19,638 nucleotides of DNA from NCBI GenBank assembly GCA_003573635.1, contig QUTJ01031794.1, forward strand, positions 1 through 19,638, given 5' to 3'. Shown here one piece after another: positions 1 to 12,600 of this stretch. This DNA is from Goniomonas avonlea. Lineage: Eukaryota > Cryptophyceae > Goniomonadida > Goniomonadaceae. The first letter of the stretch is position 1, and each line of letters starts with the position of its first letter. Below the pieces are notes generated by a model. The model was not told where the DNA came from. It searched no databases and saw nothing but the letters and a program-made list of their open reading frames with translations. The position numbers were made by a program, and so were the translations under genes.

Positions 1-196
1 GGAGAGGGAGCGAGGGGGCACAGCCCCCGGGGGGGGGGGCACGAGGGATGACGTCCATGATCTGTGCACGTCCATATGGGCCCGTCGAATAAATCTCCGG
101 CTCCTCAATCACTGACCCGCGAGGCCTCTGCGGTTTTGTTTTGTTGTGTCGGTGCGTCTTGAATGTGCAATGCTCTTCTATGGTCCCAATCACCCA
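1..196. other. Left flank without recognisable gene
   Basis: It contains a purine-rich start, a C/G homopolymer run near 25-39 and an AATAAA on the plus strand at 88-93. I see no credible coding frame. The AATAAA could belong to a convergent gene left of the window, but nothing else supports that. Confidence 0.4.
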
Positions 197-393
197 AACA
201 TGTTCCTCACACCAGCTGCAACTCACACCGGGGAGGTTTTCGAACATGCGCTCCGTTAATTTGCTTTTATTCCAAGTACTTGCGAGTCTTGTGTAGATGG
301 ACACGAACATCCCTCTACTTCGGGTCGACCTGATATACTGATAACGGCCGCTTCAGCCGGAGCAAGAGCAAGCACACGCGCGGTCCACTGGCT
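197..393. repeat. Degenerate duplicate of the dynein 3' end and 3' UTR
   Basis: This stretch aligns with 534-688 through many blocks: the shared ttttcgaaca, tagatg-acacgaaca, cttcgggtcg, cctgata, and agcaagcacacg strings in the same order and spacing. The source covers the last dozen or so dynein codons, the stop and the 3' UTR. The copy keeps an AATAAA on the minus strand (271-266) but its coding remnant is frameshifted by small indels, so it is not a usable exon. It lies about 310-340 bp beyond the original. Confidence 0.8.
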
Positions 394-533
394 TGATTTT
401 TGCACGATTTGATTTCGTACCACTATCGATTTTTCGAAGGTTTGTTTTTTATGGGACAGAGTTACACGGCCGAAGGAGAGAGAGGAGAGAGCGAAAGAGG
501 TGAGAGGCAGGGGATGAAGCAAAACACACAAGG
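394..533. other. Spacer between the two dynein 3'-end copies
   Basis: The left half (about 428-468) resembles the 3' UTR core again (ttttcgaa, then a T-run, then ttacacg), possibly a third and older copy. The right half (about 470-520) is GA-rich low-complexity sequence. No coding frame is credible. Confidence 0.4.
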
Positions 534-580
534 AACATGTTGTTGCAACCAACACCCGGGAAGTTTTCGAACAGTTTGTT

Positions 581-586
581 TTTATT
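581..586 (-). terminator. Poly(A) signal of the dynein gene
   Basis: AATAAA reads on the minus strand here, 53 nt past the dynein TAA stop (642-640). The flanks are AT-rich against a GC-rich background, as expected for a cleavage and polyadenylation region. No transcript data are available to confirm the cleavage position. Confidence 0.65.
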
Positions 587-639
587 GTATAGATGTACAC
601 GAACAACCCTCTTCGGGTCGGCCTGATATTGATAACCGC

Positions 640-3600
640 TTAATCCTTGGAGCAGAGCAAGCACACGCCGCGCAGTGTCCACTTGGCTGGCGGCTCCTCT
701 GTGCGAATATTGACGGGGAAGATGAAGTTGGCCGCGGTGCGCGCCTTGTTGCGGTAGCACGGGCAGACGTACGAGGAGTGGTCCGTCTTGGACTGACTCT
801 TGAGCACGGCCGTGATGTACAGCACCGGCAGCGGCGTGTAAAGGATCTTCGGTGGGGAGTCGACCAGCTTGTTGCCGCGCTTGTCCCAGGAGCAGCCGTC
901 GAGGAAGAGGCCGTGCACGTAGATGCCCTCCTGCGGCGAGTCCTTGAGGTCGTCCACCTCCATCTTCTCCACCCGCGTCAGGATGGTCACGTCGTCGAGC
1001 GCCCAGCCCTGGTGCTTGCGCGCCACCTCCTGCCGCATGGCCGTGAGCAGGCCCTGCGGGTTGAAGAACCCGGTGAGCCAGAAGGACTTGGGCCGGCCGT
1101 TGCGGAGCCACTTGTCCCACTGCTCGTACCTGCCCAGCAGGCCGGGGAACCACACACCGAGCGTGGGGGCCTGCCACGAGATCTCGGACCACGACCCGGG
1201 CACGCGGGCGTCGAAGAGGGCGTTCATGGCGTCGATGAGCGCGGCGGCGAGCACGATAGTGCCGGCGATAGCGAGCTGGAGGTCGCGGAGGGTGTTGCGG
1301 GTGAGCTCCAGGACCTTCTGCAGGCGGTCGAGCTCCTGGCGGAACGCGATGTTGATGGGGTTGGTGCCGCCCATCTTGTTGATGGCCTGCTTGGCGTCGT
1401 CCATGTTGATGTTGGGCGGCATCTTCTGCAGGAGCTCGCCGGCCTGCGCGTTGACGATGTCCTCGCGCGTCAGGCCCCCGGAGCCGCCGCCTCCCGTCTT
1501 GGGCTGCGTCTCGAGGATGGTGTCGAACGAGTCCTGCGCGTTCTGCAGGCGGTACACGAGGTCGGCGTTGGTGTGCAGGCCGAAGAGCTCGGGGTTGTCG
1601 GTGTGCTTGAGCTGGTCGATCACGTTGCGGAACACAGAGATGTCCGAGCCCGCAGGGATGACGTACCCGGTGAAGAAGGCGTGGTTGGGCTCGAAGATGG
1701 CGGGCGAGAAGTACTTCTCCGCGTACGTCGTCATGAGTCGGCGGTCCCAGTCGTCGGAGATGCGGCCCCCGTACTGGATCTCGGCGATCATGTAGCGGAC
1801 CGTGCTCCAGGTCACCTCCTTGGCCTTCTTGGCGTCCATCTCGAGCATGTGGTTCTGCAGGAACTGCACCGACGCGGCCAGGTCGGACTGGTTGAACTCG
1901 TACGGGATGGACCACCCGATGGGGCCGAACTTGCGGCGCTCCTGAGCGATGGAGTGGCAGAAGCACATGGTGTAGAGCAGGGAGCGCCACTCCACGCGGG
2001 GCACGGCGTCCACGAGGTCCTGGTTGACCCAGGCGTAGCTGCGCCGCATGCCTGCCTTGATGCCCACCGGGGCCTCGTTGGTAATCTTGAGCGACATCTG
2101 CAGCAGGCCGATGGGGAAGTTGGCGTTGGGCTCCGACGTGATCCAGATGCGGAACTCGGGGTCTAGCTCCGTCAGCGAGAGCAGCGTCTGCTCGAGCTCA
2201 ATCAGGAACTTGAGACCCAGGTGAGTGTTCTGCAGCAGCACCCAGGAGCCCGTGGTCACGCCGGTGGAGATGAGCTTGCGCGCGATGATCTCCTGGCCCT
2301 GGCCCATGGACACGGCCTTGACCTCCTTCTTCTTCTTCTTGCCGAGGTGCAGAATCATGTCTGAGGGGTCGGCGCCAGGCGAGAGGATGCACACGAGCGG
2401 GATGCGCTCGTTGGTCTCGGCGAGCGTCGCCTCGAGGTTGAGCGGGGTCGACTCAATGTACGGCGTGCCGAGCACGTCCACGACAAAGTCCTTGGCGCAG
2501 AGCATGGTCCTGTCAGTGCGCATGGACCGCACAATGAGGAGGCGGTGGAAGATGTCGAGCTTGTCCTCGAGGTCCGGCACCTTGGACTGCTCGGGGCTCT
2601 CCTGGTCGTACCACTGCTTCCACATCGTCTCGTTGCGCGCGAGCGAGTCCGGGAGGTCCTTGAAGGTCTGCAGCGTGTTGGCGAGGTTGACGCAGTGCAG
2701 CCACGAGGCGTCCGGGATCCACTCCTTGGGCTTCTTGCGCACGGCGTTGATGTCGAGCGCGTCGCCACCCTTGATGAGCGCGTTGAAGTGGTCCTGCGAC
2801 AGCTTGCCCGCCGTCAGGAGCACCTTCATCGCCAGCATGAGGACAAAGATCTCCTTGTGGCGCTCGAAGTAGCCGCGGCAGATGTAGCAGAAGGTCGAGT
2901 ACGTCAGCAGCTCAATGATGTTCGAGATGCGCTTGGACGGGATCGCGGCGCGCTCTGCGTTCTGCATCGCCTGCTCAAACAGCACGATGAACTGCGACAG
3001 CGAGGTCTGGTACATGCAGTTCACGGCAGACATCTCGGCGATGAGGAAGTAGAGCACGGAGCCGCGCGTGGCCACGGGGCGGTACTCCTCGCAGGCGGAG
3101 ATGATGCGCTGCTCGGCCTCGTTGGCGGACTTGAGCTTCTCCGACACCTCCTTGCTCGTCTTCTTGGTCACGGCCAGCACGTCGATGAGCGACGTGTCGT
3201 CGAGCAGGTTGCCGGAGCTCGACGAGAGGCGGAAGAGCAGGTCGTCCTCGAGCTCCTGGATCTTCTTCTGGTACGAGTTCACCTCCTCGAGCAGCTTGCG
3301 GCGCTGCTCCTGCAGCTCCGGCTTCTCCTTCTGCACCACGCGGCCCAGGAGCTGGTCCTCCAGACCCTTCATCGTCACGGTGAAATCGATCACAGTCACG
3401 CGCGCCGACAGCTCGGGCGTGTAGTGGGGGTTGGGAAGGCGGGTGGTGATGAAGAACTTGAACGTCTCCGTGTAGTCGAGCTCCTTGTCGGCCAGCGAGA
3501 TCTTCCAGCCCTTGCCGGACCGCACGAAGGCCTTCTCGAGCACGGGGTCGAGCACGGGGTCGAGCTCCTCCTCAACGTTCTCAATCAGCATCGGCTTGCC

Positions 3601-6600
3601 GTACGACAGACAGTCCTCGAGCGTGTTGCGGAAGGCGCGGTCGTTGAAGTTGGTCACCTTGAGCATGTTCTGCTCCTCGCGGTTCTTGATCCAGTTGAGA
3701 CCCTGCCCCTGGGGGTCGACCAACAGCGGCCAGCGCGAGGCGCTCGTGACCAGGATACCGTTCTGGATGGAGAGGTCGTCGGTGGGCAGGCCCTGGATGT
3801 TCCACTCGCCCACGTCGGCGTCCGTCGCAAGCATCTTGGTGATCTGGAGCGAGGTTGTCAGCGGCACCTTGCGCGACACCAGGTCCTTGGCGAAGTACAC
3901 GTTGAGCAGCGTGTCGCGGAACGTCTTGTTGAAGGGCCCGCAGTACGACATGAACGCGCACGCGAGCGCGCAGTCACCGACCAGGCGGCTGATCTGGTCC
4001 GCGAAGTCGTGGGACTGCTGCGTCCAGCGGTCCTTCTCGCCGGCGAGACCGGTGATGAGCGCCGTCGCAGAGTCCATGCGGCGCTTGGTCAGGTCCAGGT
4101 CGTCCTGCAGCTGCTGCTTCTCGGCCATGGCCTTGTCGAACTTGGCCTGCATGGCGTCCAGCTCGCCCTGCGCCTTGGCCAGCTCCGCGAGCGCGCCGTT
4201 GAGCTTCTTCTGCGCGATGGCCAGCTCGCGCTCCTTGACCGTCAGCGCGTCGATCTTGGGGATCACGACCTTGGCGATCACGTGGTACTTGGCCATGGCG
4301 CGCACCCAGGCGCACAGGCCGGCGGCCATGGAGGAGGCAGAGCGGGCCTTCTCGACGGTGAAGAGCTCGTTCTGCATGTAGGGCTCCAGGATCTCGACCA
4401 TCTCGTCGGTGATGGCCTCCTTCTGGTACTCCATCAGCGACTGCAGGAAGGTGATCTCGTTCATCATCTTGGTGGCCTCGGGGTACGAGTCCTTGTAGCA
4501 GATGACGCCCTTCTCCTCCACGGGCGTGCACTTGATGAGCCCGTTGCGCATCTTGAGGATCAGCACGCCATCAAACACCACGCGGATGACGACGGGCGGG
4601 TTCTTCAGCGCCTTGAGACCCTGAATGTCCTTGGCAGAGATGGCTGAGAGCGCCGTCTCAGCCTCCAGAAGCGCGGGCTTGGCCGCAGCCAGGTCTTCCT
4701 CGACCTCCTCCTTCTCGCGACCGATCTTGCTGGCCTGAGCCTCGGCGGCGTTCTTCACGCCCTCGACCTCCTTCTTCTTCTTCTCGGCGATGGCCGTGGA
4801 GTTGGTGATCTCCACGAGCATTGCCGCCGAGATCTTCTGCTTCTCCGCGAGCTCCTGCTCCTTCTCGGCCAGCTCCACCTTCATCTTGGCGATGTCCTGC
4901 CCGGCCTGGAAGAGCTTCTGCAGCCCGACGTTGATCTTGTCCGCCAAGAGCTTCACGTCGCCGTGCTGCTTGCGGTACACCTGGGTGTAGTTCTTGATGA
5001 AGGAGAGGTACGACTTGGGCGTCACGTACACGTGGCGGCGGAACTTCTCGAAGTACTCGCCGGTGGCCTCCTGCACGATGCGGTGCACGTTGGCCATATG
5101 CGTGATGAGGTACCCCTTGATCTCGTCCGACGTCTCCATGTCGAAGTCGGAAATGAAGCGCTGCGACACGTTGCGCAGGCCCTCTTCGGGCCAGGGGAGG
5201 AACCAGTCGACTGTGGTGCAGTTGATGAGCCCGGGGAACTGGCGAGTGCGAGAGGAGAGCTTGTCGCCGACGGGCGAGAAGCAGAGGACCAAGTGCATCT
5301 TGTTCCTGACGCGGTCCATGAAGTACTTGTAGAGGTTGTCGTTGGTGTCGACAAAGTTGTTACCGAACTCCTTCTTGGCGACGCCACGCATGTCGTTGAG
5401 GATGGCGTCGAGGTCGTCCTTGGAGAACAAGTTGGACACCTCGCCGGTCGCCAGCATCTGGTTAATGTACTCGAGGAAGCCCTCCTCCTTCACCTCCGCG
5501 TCGGTGAAGACAAAGCTCACGTCCCGACCCTGGAAGCCGGCGACGCGGTACATCATGCGCAGGTCGTCGAAGAGGTTGGTCACGTTGTAGTGCTTGGTGA
5601 TGGTGATCTGGAAGGTGAAGTTGCCCGCAATGTAAGACGCCAGGCGGGTCAGCGTCTGCTTGCCGGACCCTCCCACACCCACAAGCATCGTGGAACCGCG
5701 ATCCATGTTGATGATACGCGAGATGCGCATCAAGTGCTGGAGCGCGTACTCGAAGAGGACGAGCTCGAGCTTGCCGACCTTGTGCTCGTCGTTGTACTGC
5801 GACTGGTATTCGTCGGCCTTCTTGCGGACAACGTCCAGGCTCGACGCCATCTCGTACGACTTGGGGCGCTCGTCGATGCAGACGCCGTCCGAGTCGTACT
5901 GCGGCTCGGAGAGGAAGTTGACGAAGTACTGCTGCTCCTCGAGCTGCTTCTGCGTGGCCTTGCCGCCGAAGAAGTCGCCGACGAGGTCGAGGACCGTGGA
6001 CGCGTACCAGTTCTTGTCCTCAGAGTTGGTGAGCTTGTCGCAGAACACGCGCTCGCACTCGTGCTTCCACAGGTTGAGGAGGTAGATCTCGTCGCGGATC
6101 ACCTCGCGAGGGCACTCGAGCATGCCCTGGAAGGTGCGCGACAGCTCGCGCATGTTGAACATGTAGTGGAACTTGGCGGGGGTGGGCAGCATGCGCGCCT
6201 GCACCTTCTGCCACAGGGCGATCGTGGCCTCGGTCAGGCGGTTGGCCACCTTGACCACGCTGTCGGAGAAGTGGTGCTTGCTGTAGCGGCCGCGGACAAT
6301 CGTTCCAAAGATGTCGTCAATCGCCGTGAGGGATGGCATGGTGACGTTGAACACGGAAAACTGCCGCTTGAGGCGGTTGGGGATGTCGTTGCGACCGCCA
6401 CCGGGGTGGGTCATCGCCGCGAGATACTTGAGATCCACAAAGTTCTTCCACTCACCGGGCTTGTCGAGCGAGTAGATACCCTGCTCCGCCAGCACCTGGC
6501 GCACAATCTCGTTGGTTGGCTGATCCTTCCACTCGTTGATGAGCGGCATGCTGATGTCGTCGACAAACACAGTGCACTCGCGACCTCCGGGGGGGCCGAA

Positions 6601-9600
6601 GGTGCGTCCCTGGCGCTTCTCGACCGTGCCTTCGATGGTGCGCTGGAACAGCTGGGTGGTGGTGGCGTACGAGAACGGCACGGCCTTTATGCCGACCTTG
6701 TCCGGGTCCAGCTTGGACAGGTACTGCATCGCAGTCGCGGACTTAGTGACACCGGGGGCACCGATGAGGAGGCAAGGGTGCTCGTTGGCCATCAGGTTGC
6801 AGAGCAGGAACTCGTAGCGGACAGAGTCCATGGTGGGGATAAGCAGGGAGGCGAACTGCGGGTCGCTGTCGATGGGGTACTTCCACTCCACGACGCGAGA
6901 CTTCCAGTGCTCCCAGTTGCCCTGGTCGTCGAGGGTGTACTCGTAGGCCGTCTCGCCGCCGGCAGGGGGCAGATTGTCGCAGATGGAGCGCAGGAAGGAG
7001 TCGAACTTCTTGCGGTCGTCGAGCTCGAGCAGGGCGCCGATGGACCAGAGCAGGCAGAGCACGAACACGCGCTCCATGCGCTCCTCCGAGTAGGTCTCCT
7101 TGGTCTCCACAGACCGCTGCAGCATGCCCTCGAGCAGGTACATGGTCGTCGTCACCTTGCTCATGGCCATAACGAACATCTTGTTCTTGAGCTCCTTGTC
7201 CACGTAGGCCAGCGAGGCCTCGACGTACTTCTCGAACAGAGGCTTGAGCGTCGCCTGCTCGGCAGGGCGCCGCTGGTCCATCCACGACTGCATCGGCGGG
7301 CCCCAGGACAGGATGCTCGCGGACACGTAGATGATACCCATGCGAGACACCGTCGCGGGCGACGCGTTGTTGAGGTCCTCGGGCTCGAAGACGAGCTTCA
7401 CGTTGGGGATCATGGGGATGCGGTCACCGTTGGCGAGGGTGAGGAGCTTGTTGTCGTCGAGCACGGTGTTGAGGTTCTCAATCCAGATGGCGTCCACGGG
7501 CCCGTCGAGAACAATCCACGAGTTCTGCGTCTTCTGCTTGTTCGCCTTGCGCCACAGCACGGCGAAGATACCGTCAGTCCAGTCGTTGGACACGACGTCG
7601 AGCTTGCCGAACATCTGCGGCGCGGTGATAGCCTTGGGGTTCATGCGGGCAGTCGAGTGCTTGATGCCTGTCTCGGTGAGGGCCTTGGCGAGCACCTCGA
7701 TGATGCAGGTCTTGCCGGCGCCGGAGGGGCCCACGACACAGAGGCCGTGACGCACGAGGTACGACTCGTAGAGCTGAATCACCTTGTCCACCCACGGCAT
7801 GTGCTGCTGCAGACCGGAGTCGGCGATGATCTTCTCGATGGCCTTCTCGACCGAGGGGAACACCGCCTTCTTGGCCTGCAGCCCTGGGAACATGTCGTTG
7901 ATGAGCGAGAGGAAGAGCGGCTCGTCCTCGCGCACCAGCTTGGACAGGTTCATGTCGCGCAGCGTTCGCATCAGCAGCAAGTCCTCAGGCGAGTCGAGGT
8001 TGGAGCGCTTGGTCGCACCGGCCGTGCGGAGCACAGACAGGATGTTGCGCAGACCGAAGTCGTAGTGGACCTGCTTGGACAGCTGCTGCTCGCAAAGCGC
8101 GTACAGCACGTTGAACTTCTTCGACAGGATCACGTTACCCTGGTAGCCGACAGAGGCGAGCTTCACGCGCATGATAATCTCGCGGTCGGGCACCATCATG
8201 GTCACGTTACGGAAGAGCGTCTTCAAGTTCTCAGGCAGCTCCTGGCGACCAGCGTAACCGGGGTTGCCGGTGATGAAGATGCCAGCCTTGGGGTCAAGCG
8301 GCACAACCTGGCCGTCGGTGAAGACGAATGTCGTGCGGCGCTCGCGCATGGCGGTGAAGATGCAGTGGACCTGCTGCGCGGCCACCGACAGCACCTCGAG
8401 GTCGATGCGGTTGAACTCGTCGAAGCCACCCCAGCAGCCGGACATGGCCAAGCCCTTGTACAGCTTGCCGAGCGCGCGGAAATCCATCTGGTCGGAGCAG
8501 TTGAACACCACGACGAACTTGCCGAGGGTGCGACCGAGATCCTTGACGGTCTCGGTCTTGCCAGTACCGGCCGGGCCGGCGGGGTAGCCACCGAGGAAGA
8601 TTCCGAGCGCCTGAGAAAGCGTGATGTAGCATCTGTCGGTCAGAGGCGTGATACACAGGCGCTCCTTACAACCGAGGTACTCGTAGCAGTACTCGAAGTC
8701 GACGTCGGCAATGGACACAATGCAGTTGTCGAGGTCGCCGCGCCAGTAGAAACGGCACTGCTTCTGCCACTCGAAATCGGCGGGGTCCTTGATCTTGTTC
8801 TTCACGATAGCGTCGAAGATATCGCGCTGGTGCACCTGGATCGTGATCAAGGTCTCGACGTTGGTGCGCTCCAGAGGCGACAGCTGCTTGGTTGTCATCA
8901 CCACGAGGTCCGTCAACACCTGCGCGATCTTCTTGTTCGCATTTCCCATGATGAGCTTGTCCGTCTTGGCCTTGGTCAAGGCGTCCTGGGCGTCGCGGGT
9001 CCACTGGAACTGCACGCCGAGCAGGCAGACCTGCGCAGGGTACTTCTTCACGAGGTCCTCCAGCCCGATGCTCTCGCAGTCCACAGACACGTCGCGGCAC
9101 ACGTCCTTCATCGATTGCTGCATCTGGATCACGAGCTTGGTCAGGTAGTCCTCGATGTTGCCCACGGCATCGACGGGCGTGGTAAGCGGCACGGTCTCAC
9201 CGTCGGAGGAGTGCATGTGCGTCATGAGCGTCTTCTTCTGCCTGTCAAAGGTGACCGACGCGATCGAGTCGAACACGGCCTGCAAGTGAACCTGGATCGA
9301 GTGCGGGTCCGAGCCCTGGGACAGCACCTCCAGCAGCACGCCGTCGGACACGAAGTAGAAGCGAGGGAACAGCCCGCGCTTGGTCTCGAGGTAGCCCGTC
9401 AGCGACTTCTGGCACATCTCCAGCTGCTCTGTGAGATGAGGCAGCAGCGTCTTCATCAGATCGTTGCCGTAACAGCACTGGACCACGTTGGGCGTCTCAA
9501 ACGCGCGCGCCATGATCTTCATGTAGTTCTTGTCGATGCCCTGGAACCGCTTGGCCTCTGCTGGCAGCTGCTTGGCAATGTCACCAGAGGAGAACACGGC

Positions 9601-12600
9601 TTCCATGTAAATCCACATGCTCTGCACAACAGTCCACTGCTCAATGATATCGGACACGGTGGAGAGCTTGATGATCCAACCCTGCACGTCCTCTCGGAAC
9701 GGCGCGCTGTAGCGATTGGTCGCCATGGAGCCGAGTGACATCTGGGAGTCCTCGAGCTTCTCCATGATCTCTGACAGCTCCGCGCCCTTGAGAATCACTG
9801 GCCCGCGGTTCTTGAAGTTAGCAAAGGCAAACTGGGTGTCTTGCCAGTCGTCGCCGATGGTCACCAGCTTGGACTCAATCTGCAACTCCTTCTGGGACGC
9901 GTTACAGATCTCCTCAATCTCCTCCTGGTGCTGCAGCAGCCCCATCCCCAGGAGGTCGGCCAGGCGGCACGCCTCAGGGTCCATGTTGATGCGCTTGTCG
10001 CAGAGCTGCATCACCTGCTCCCAGTGGCGAGGCCGCATCGCCTTGTTCGACAGCTGCTGCAACAGCGGCAGCACCTCCAGGAACTCGTCAATCTGCGTCT
10101 TGAGGGTCTCGTACGCGGACCACTCCTTGAGCGCGCGAGGGAGCTTCTTGCACTGGTTCTGGTAGGTGTTGACCTCGTCACCCATCTCCTTGATGCCGCT
10201 CACCACGTCGACCCACAGCGTCTCGGAGTAGCCACCCACAGTCTGCACCACGGCCACGTACAGCGAGTAGAGCTTCTCGAGAAGGTCCAGCTCCTTCTTG
10301 GTCTGCTGGAGCTCGGGGTAGTGCGTGACGGGCAGCCCAAAGAGCTGCTCACCCTCACTGTAACTGATCCACTTGCGCTCACGCTCCTGGTAAAGGCGCT
10401 GGAACTTCTTCAGTCTCTCAGCAGCCTCCATCGGCGGCAGCGCAGGCACCATTGGGCCGTTGCCCTCAAAGTCGGTACGGAAGGCCTTGGTGTCCTGGAC
10501 AAAAGACTTGACAGACGTCACCAGGCCGCGCTTGAAGCCGGCCTGCAACTGGTTGAGCTTGTCGTTCACCGAGCCGGCAAGCTTGCGGACTTTGTTCCAC
10601 GCGAGGCGGAGATCGCCCACAACGTCGATCTCCTCCTTGGGCACGCGCACGTCGTAGCGCTGCAGCAGCTGGTACCGCTCCTCAATGGGAAGCACTGTGT
10701 TGTCGATTTCGCTCTCGCGATCACGCACATCCTTGAGCACGCCCATGAAATCGCGGACGTCGTCAAGGTCCACCCCCTCCGTCTTGCGCTCGAGCTTCTG
10801 GCAGGTCTCCTTCATGTACTCGCAGACAGAGTCGAGGTCCTCCTTGGCTTGCTGGTGCAAGTTCTTGGCGTACTGGCTCTTCCACGCCCCAGCCTCAGAC
10901 TTGAGAGCGGTCTTGAGCGGCTGGGTCTCGAGCGACATGCACCCGATGTTGTGCACTGCCGGGATGTCCTCAATCGTCGTCTCGATCTGCATGTACTTTT
11001 TGAGCTCGAGGTCGAAGGCCTCGAGGTCGGGCTGGGTCTTGAGGAAGGCTTGGTAGGCAGTGGCCTTCTCGTCCTTCCACAGGAACTGGTACTTGGTGAA
11101 CGTCGAGAGGTAGTCGTGCACCTGCTTCTTCGTGCCCTCGACAGACCCTGTCAGGAACAGCACGACCTTGGCGATCTCCTTGTCGCGCGAGATCAGAGTG
11201 TGGAAGGTCAGACGAGAGGGGTCGTGGTGCTTGTAGCGGTCCTTCTCCTGCTCAACAAGAGCCGTGTCCGTGTGCTTGATCCCCTCAGGGCGCCACTGAT
11301 AGATCTTCTTGGAGCAGCGCAACACGTGCACGGCGCAGCGGTTGATGGATGACTGAATCTCCTCCAGAGAGGGATTCATCGTGACGTTGGGAAGGTTGAG
11401 CTCAACAGCGACCTCAAAAAAGGGACGGTCCAGGAACTGGAACCCGCCAGACACACGCGACGCCAGCCTCGACTTGAGCTGGAAGAGAGAGTACTTGGTA
11501 GACTGCAAAATGGCCAGGTACATGACGCGCGAGTAGTGCTCGCGCAGCTTGAGGACCTGCTCCTCGGTGTTCACGACGTCCTGCACTTCCAGCGGGAAGG
11601 AGAGCACCAGATCGATAAGGTCAGACACAGCACGCTCCACCTCGAGGTTCTTGGCGTCCATGATCTGCGTCTTCTTGCGGGTCACCTTCTCCTGCAGCGA
11701 CACAAACTGCTCGAGGGTGAAGGTCTGGTCGTCGGGCATGTCAACCAGCAGCGTCTTGGAGATGATCTTGAGGTTCGACTCCACGCGGTTCTCAACCACG
11801 TCGTTGATCTTGTTGACAAGCTCCTCGAACTTCACGAGGCCTGTGTGGATGCGGTGCAAGTAGCCGTCAATGTTCATCGACTGCCAGGTGAGCACCAGCA
11901 TCCCGGGCTGGATCTTACGGTTGAGGTCCTCCAGGTGCGGTTTGAGCAGCGGCTTCACGACCGGAATGACACGGGCCAACACTCGGTCGTACTCCTTGAG
12001 TGCGAAACTGAGCTGGTTGTAGTAGGACTTAAACTTGTCCTCCTGGAGCAGCACCATCTTGGCGCTCTCGGGGACGTCGATGGAGATGCGCTGTAGGCAC
12101 TTGGTCTCGCGGATCAGCTGCAGAATCTCGCGGTCAAAGTTGACGAAGAGCTTCCCCGTGCGGCTGTGGCGGACAATGAGCGTCGCCTGGAGGCCAGACT
12201 TGGCGGCGTCAATGGACTTGCACCAGGCGTGGTGCCACAGGGTCTCGAACTCGATGAGCGCGCGCGCAACCTTGTTGTACGTCCGGATGATCTTCTTGGA
12301 CTCCTTGGTGGTCATGATGTTCTTGTTCGCCTTGAACTTCTTCATGGGCTCCTCGATGCGCCGCAGCAGCTGCCTGGCCCAGATAATGTTCCCAGCGACG
12401 GGCGGCGCGTTGCGGATCATCGGCGGGTTGTGCTTCTGCGTGTCGTAAATCTTCTGCACGGTCTCCAGGTCCAGACCATAGTTGTGGAAGATCACAGTGT
12501 ACTTTGACTCCAAGTCGGCTTTCAGGGTTTCGCGCTGCAGGATAGACTCGAACTGCTTGAGAAGGGAGAGGGCATGCTCCGTGGAGGTGATGTTCTCGAA

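Noticed and set aside
88-93. AATAAA on the plus strand at the left edge as the end of another gene.
   Set aside because: There is no coding sequence upstream within the window to support it.
256-606. A minus-strand frame covering the two dynein 3'-end copies.
   Set aside because: It falls in UTR and duplicated debris; its only dynein-like trace (QWTARVL) is a frameshifted remnant of the copied C terminus.
449-1990. A 513-codon minus-strand frame overlapping the dynein C-terminal region in another frame.
   Set aside because: The dynein frame carries conserved motifs throughout; this one is Arg/Pro/His-rich with no recognisable features.
4963-9738. A 1,591-codon open frame on the plus strand opposite the dynein gene (also 400-2166 and 2545-4647).
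   Set aside because: These frames are exactly in register with the dynein codons, so their stops would need the sense codons TTA, CTA or TCA, which the G/C-ending codon usage avoids. The translations are biased in composition (His, Val, Leu, Arg, Glu) with no domain. They are shadows.
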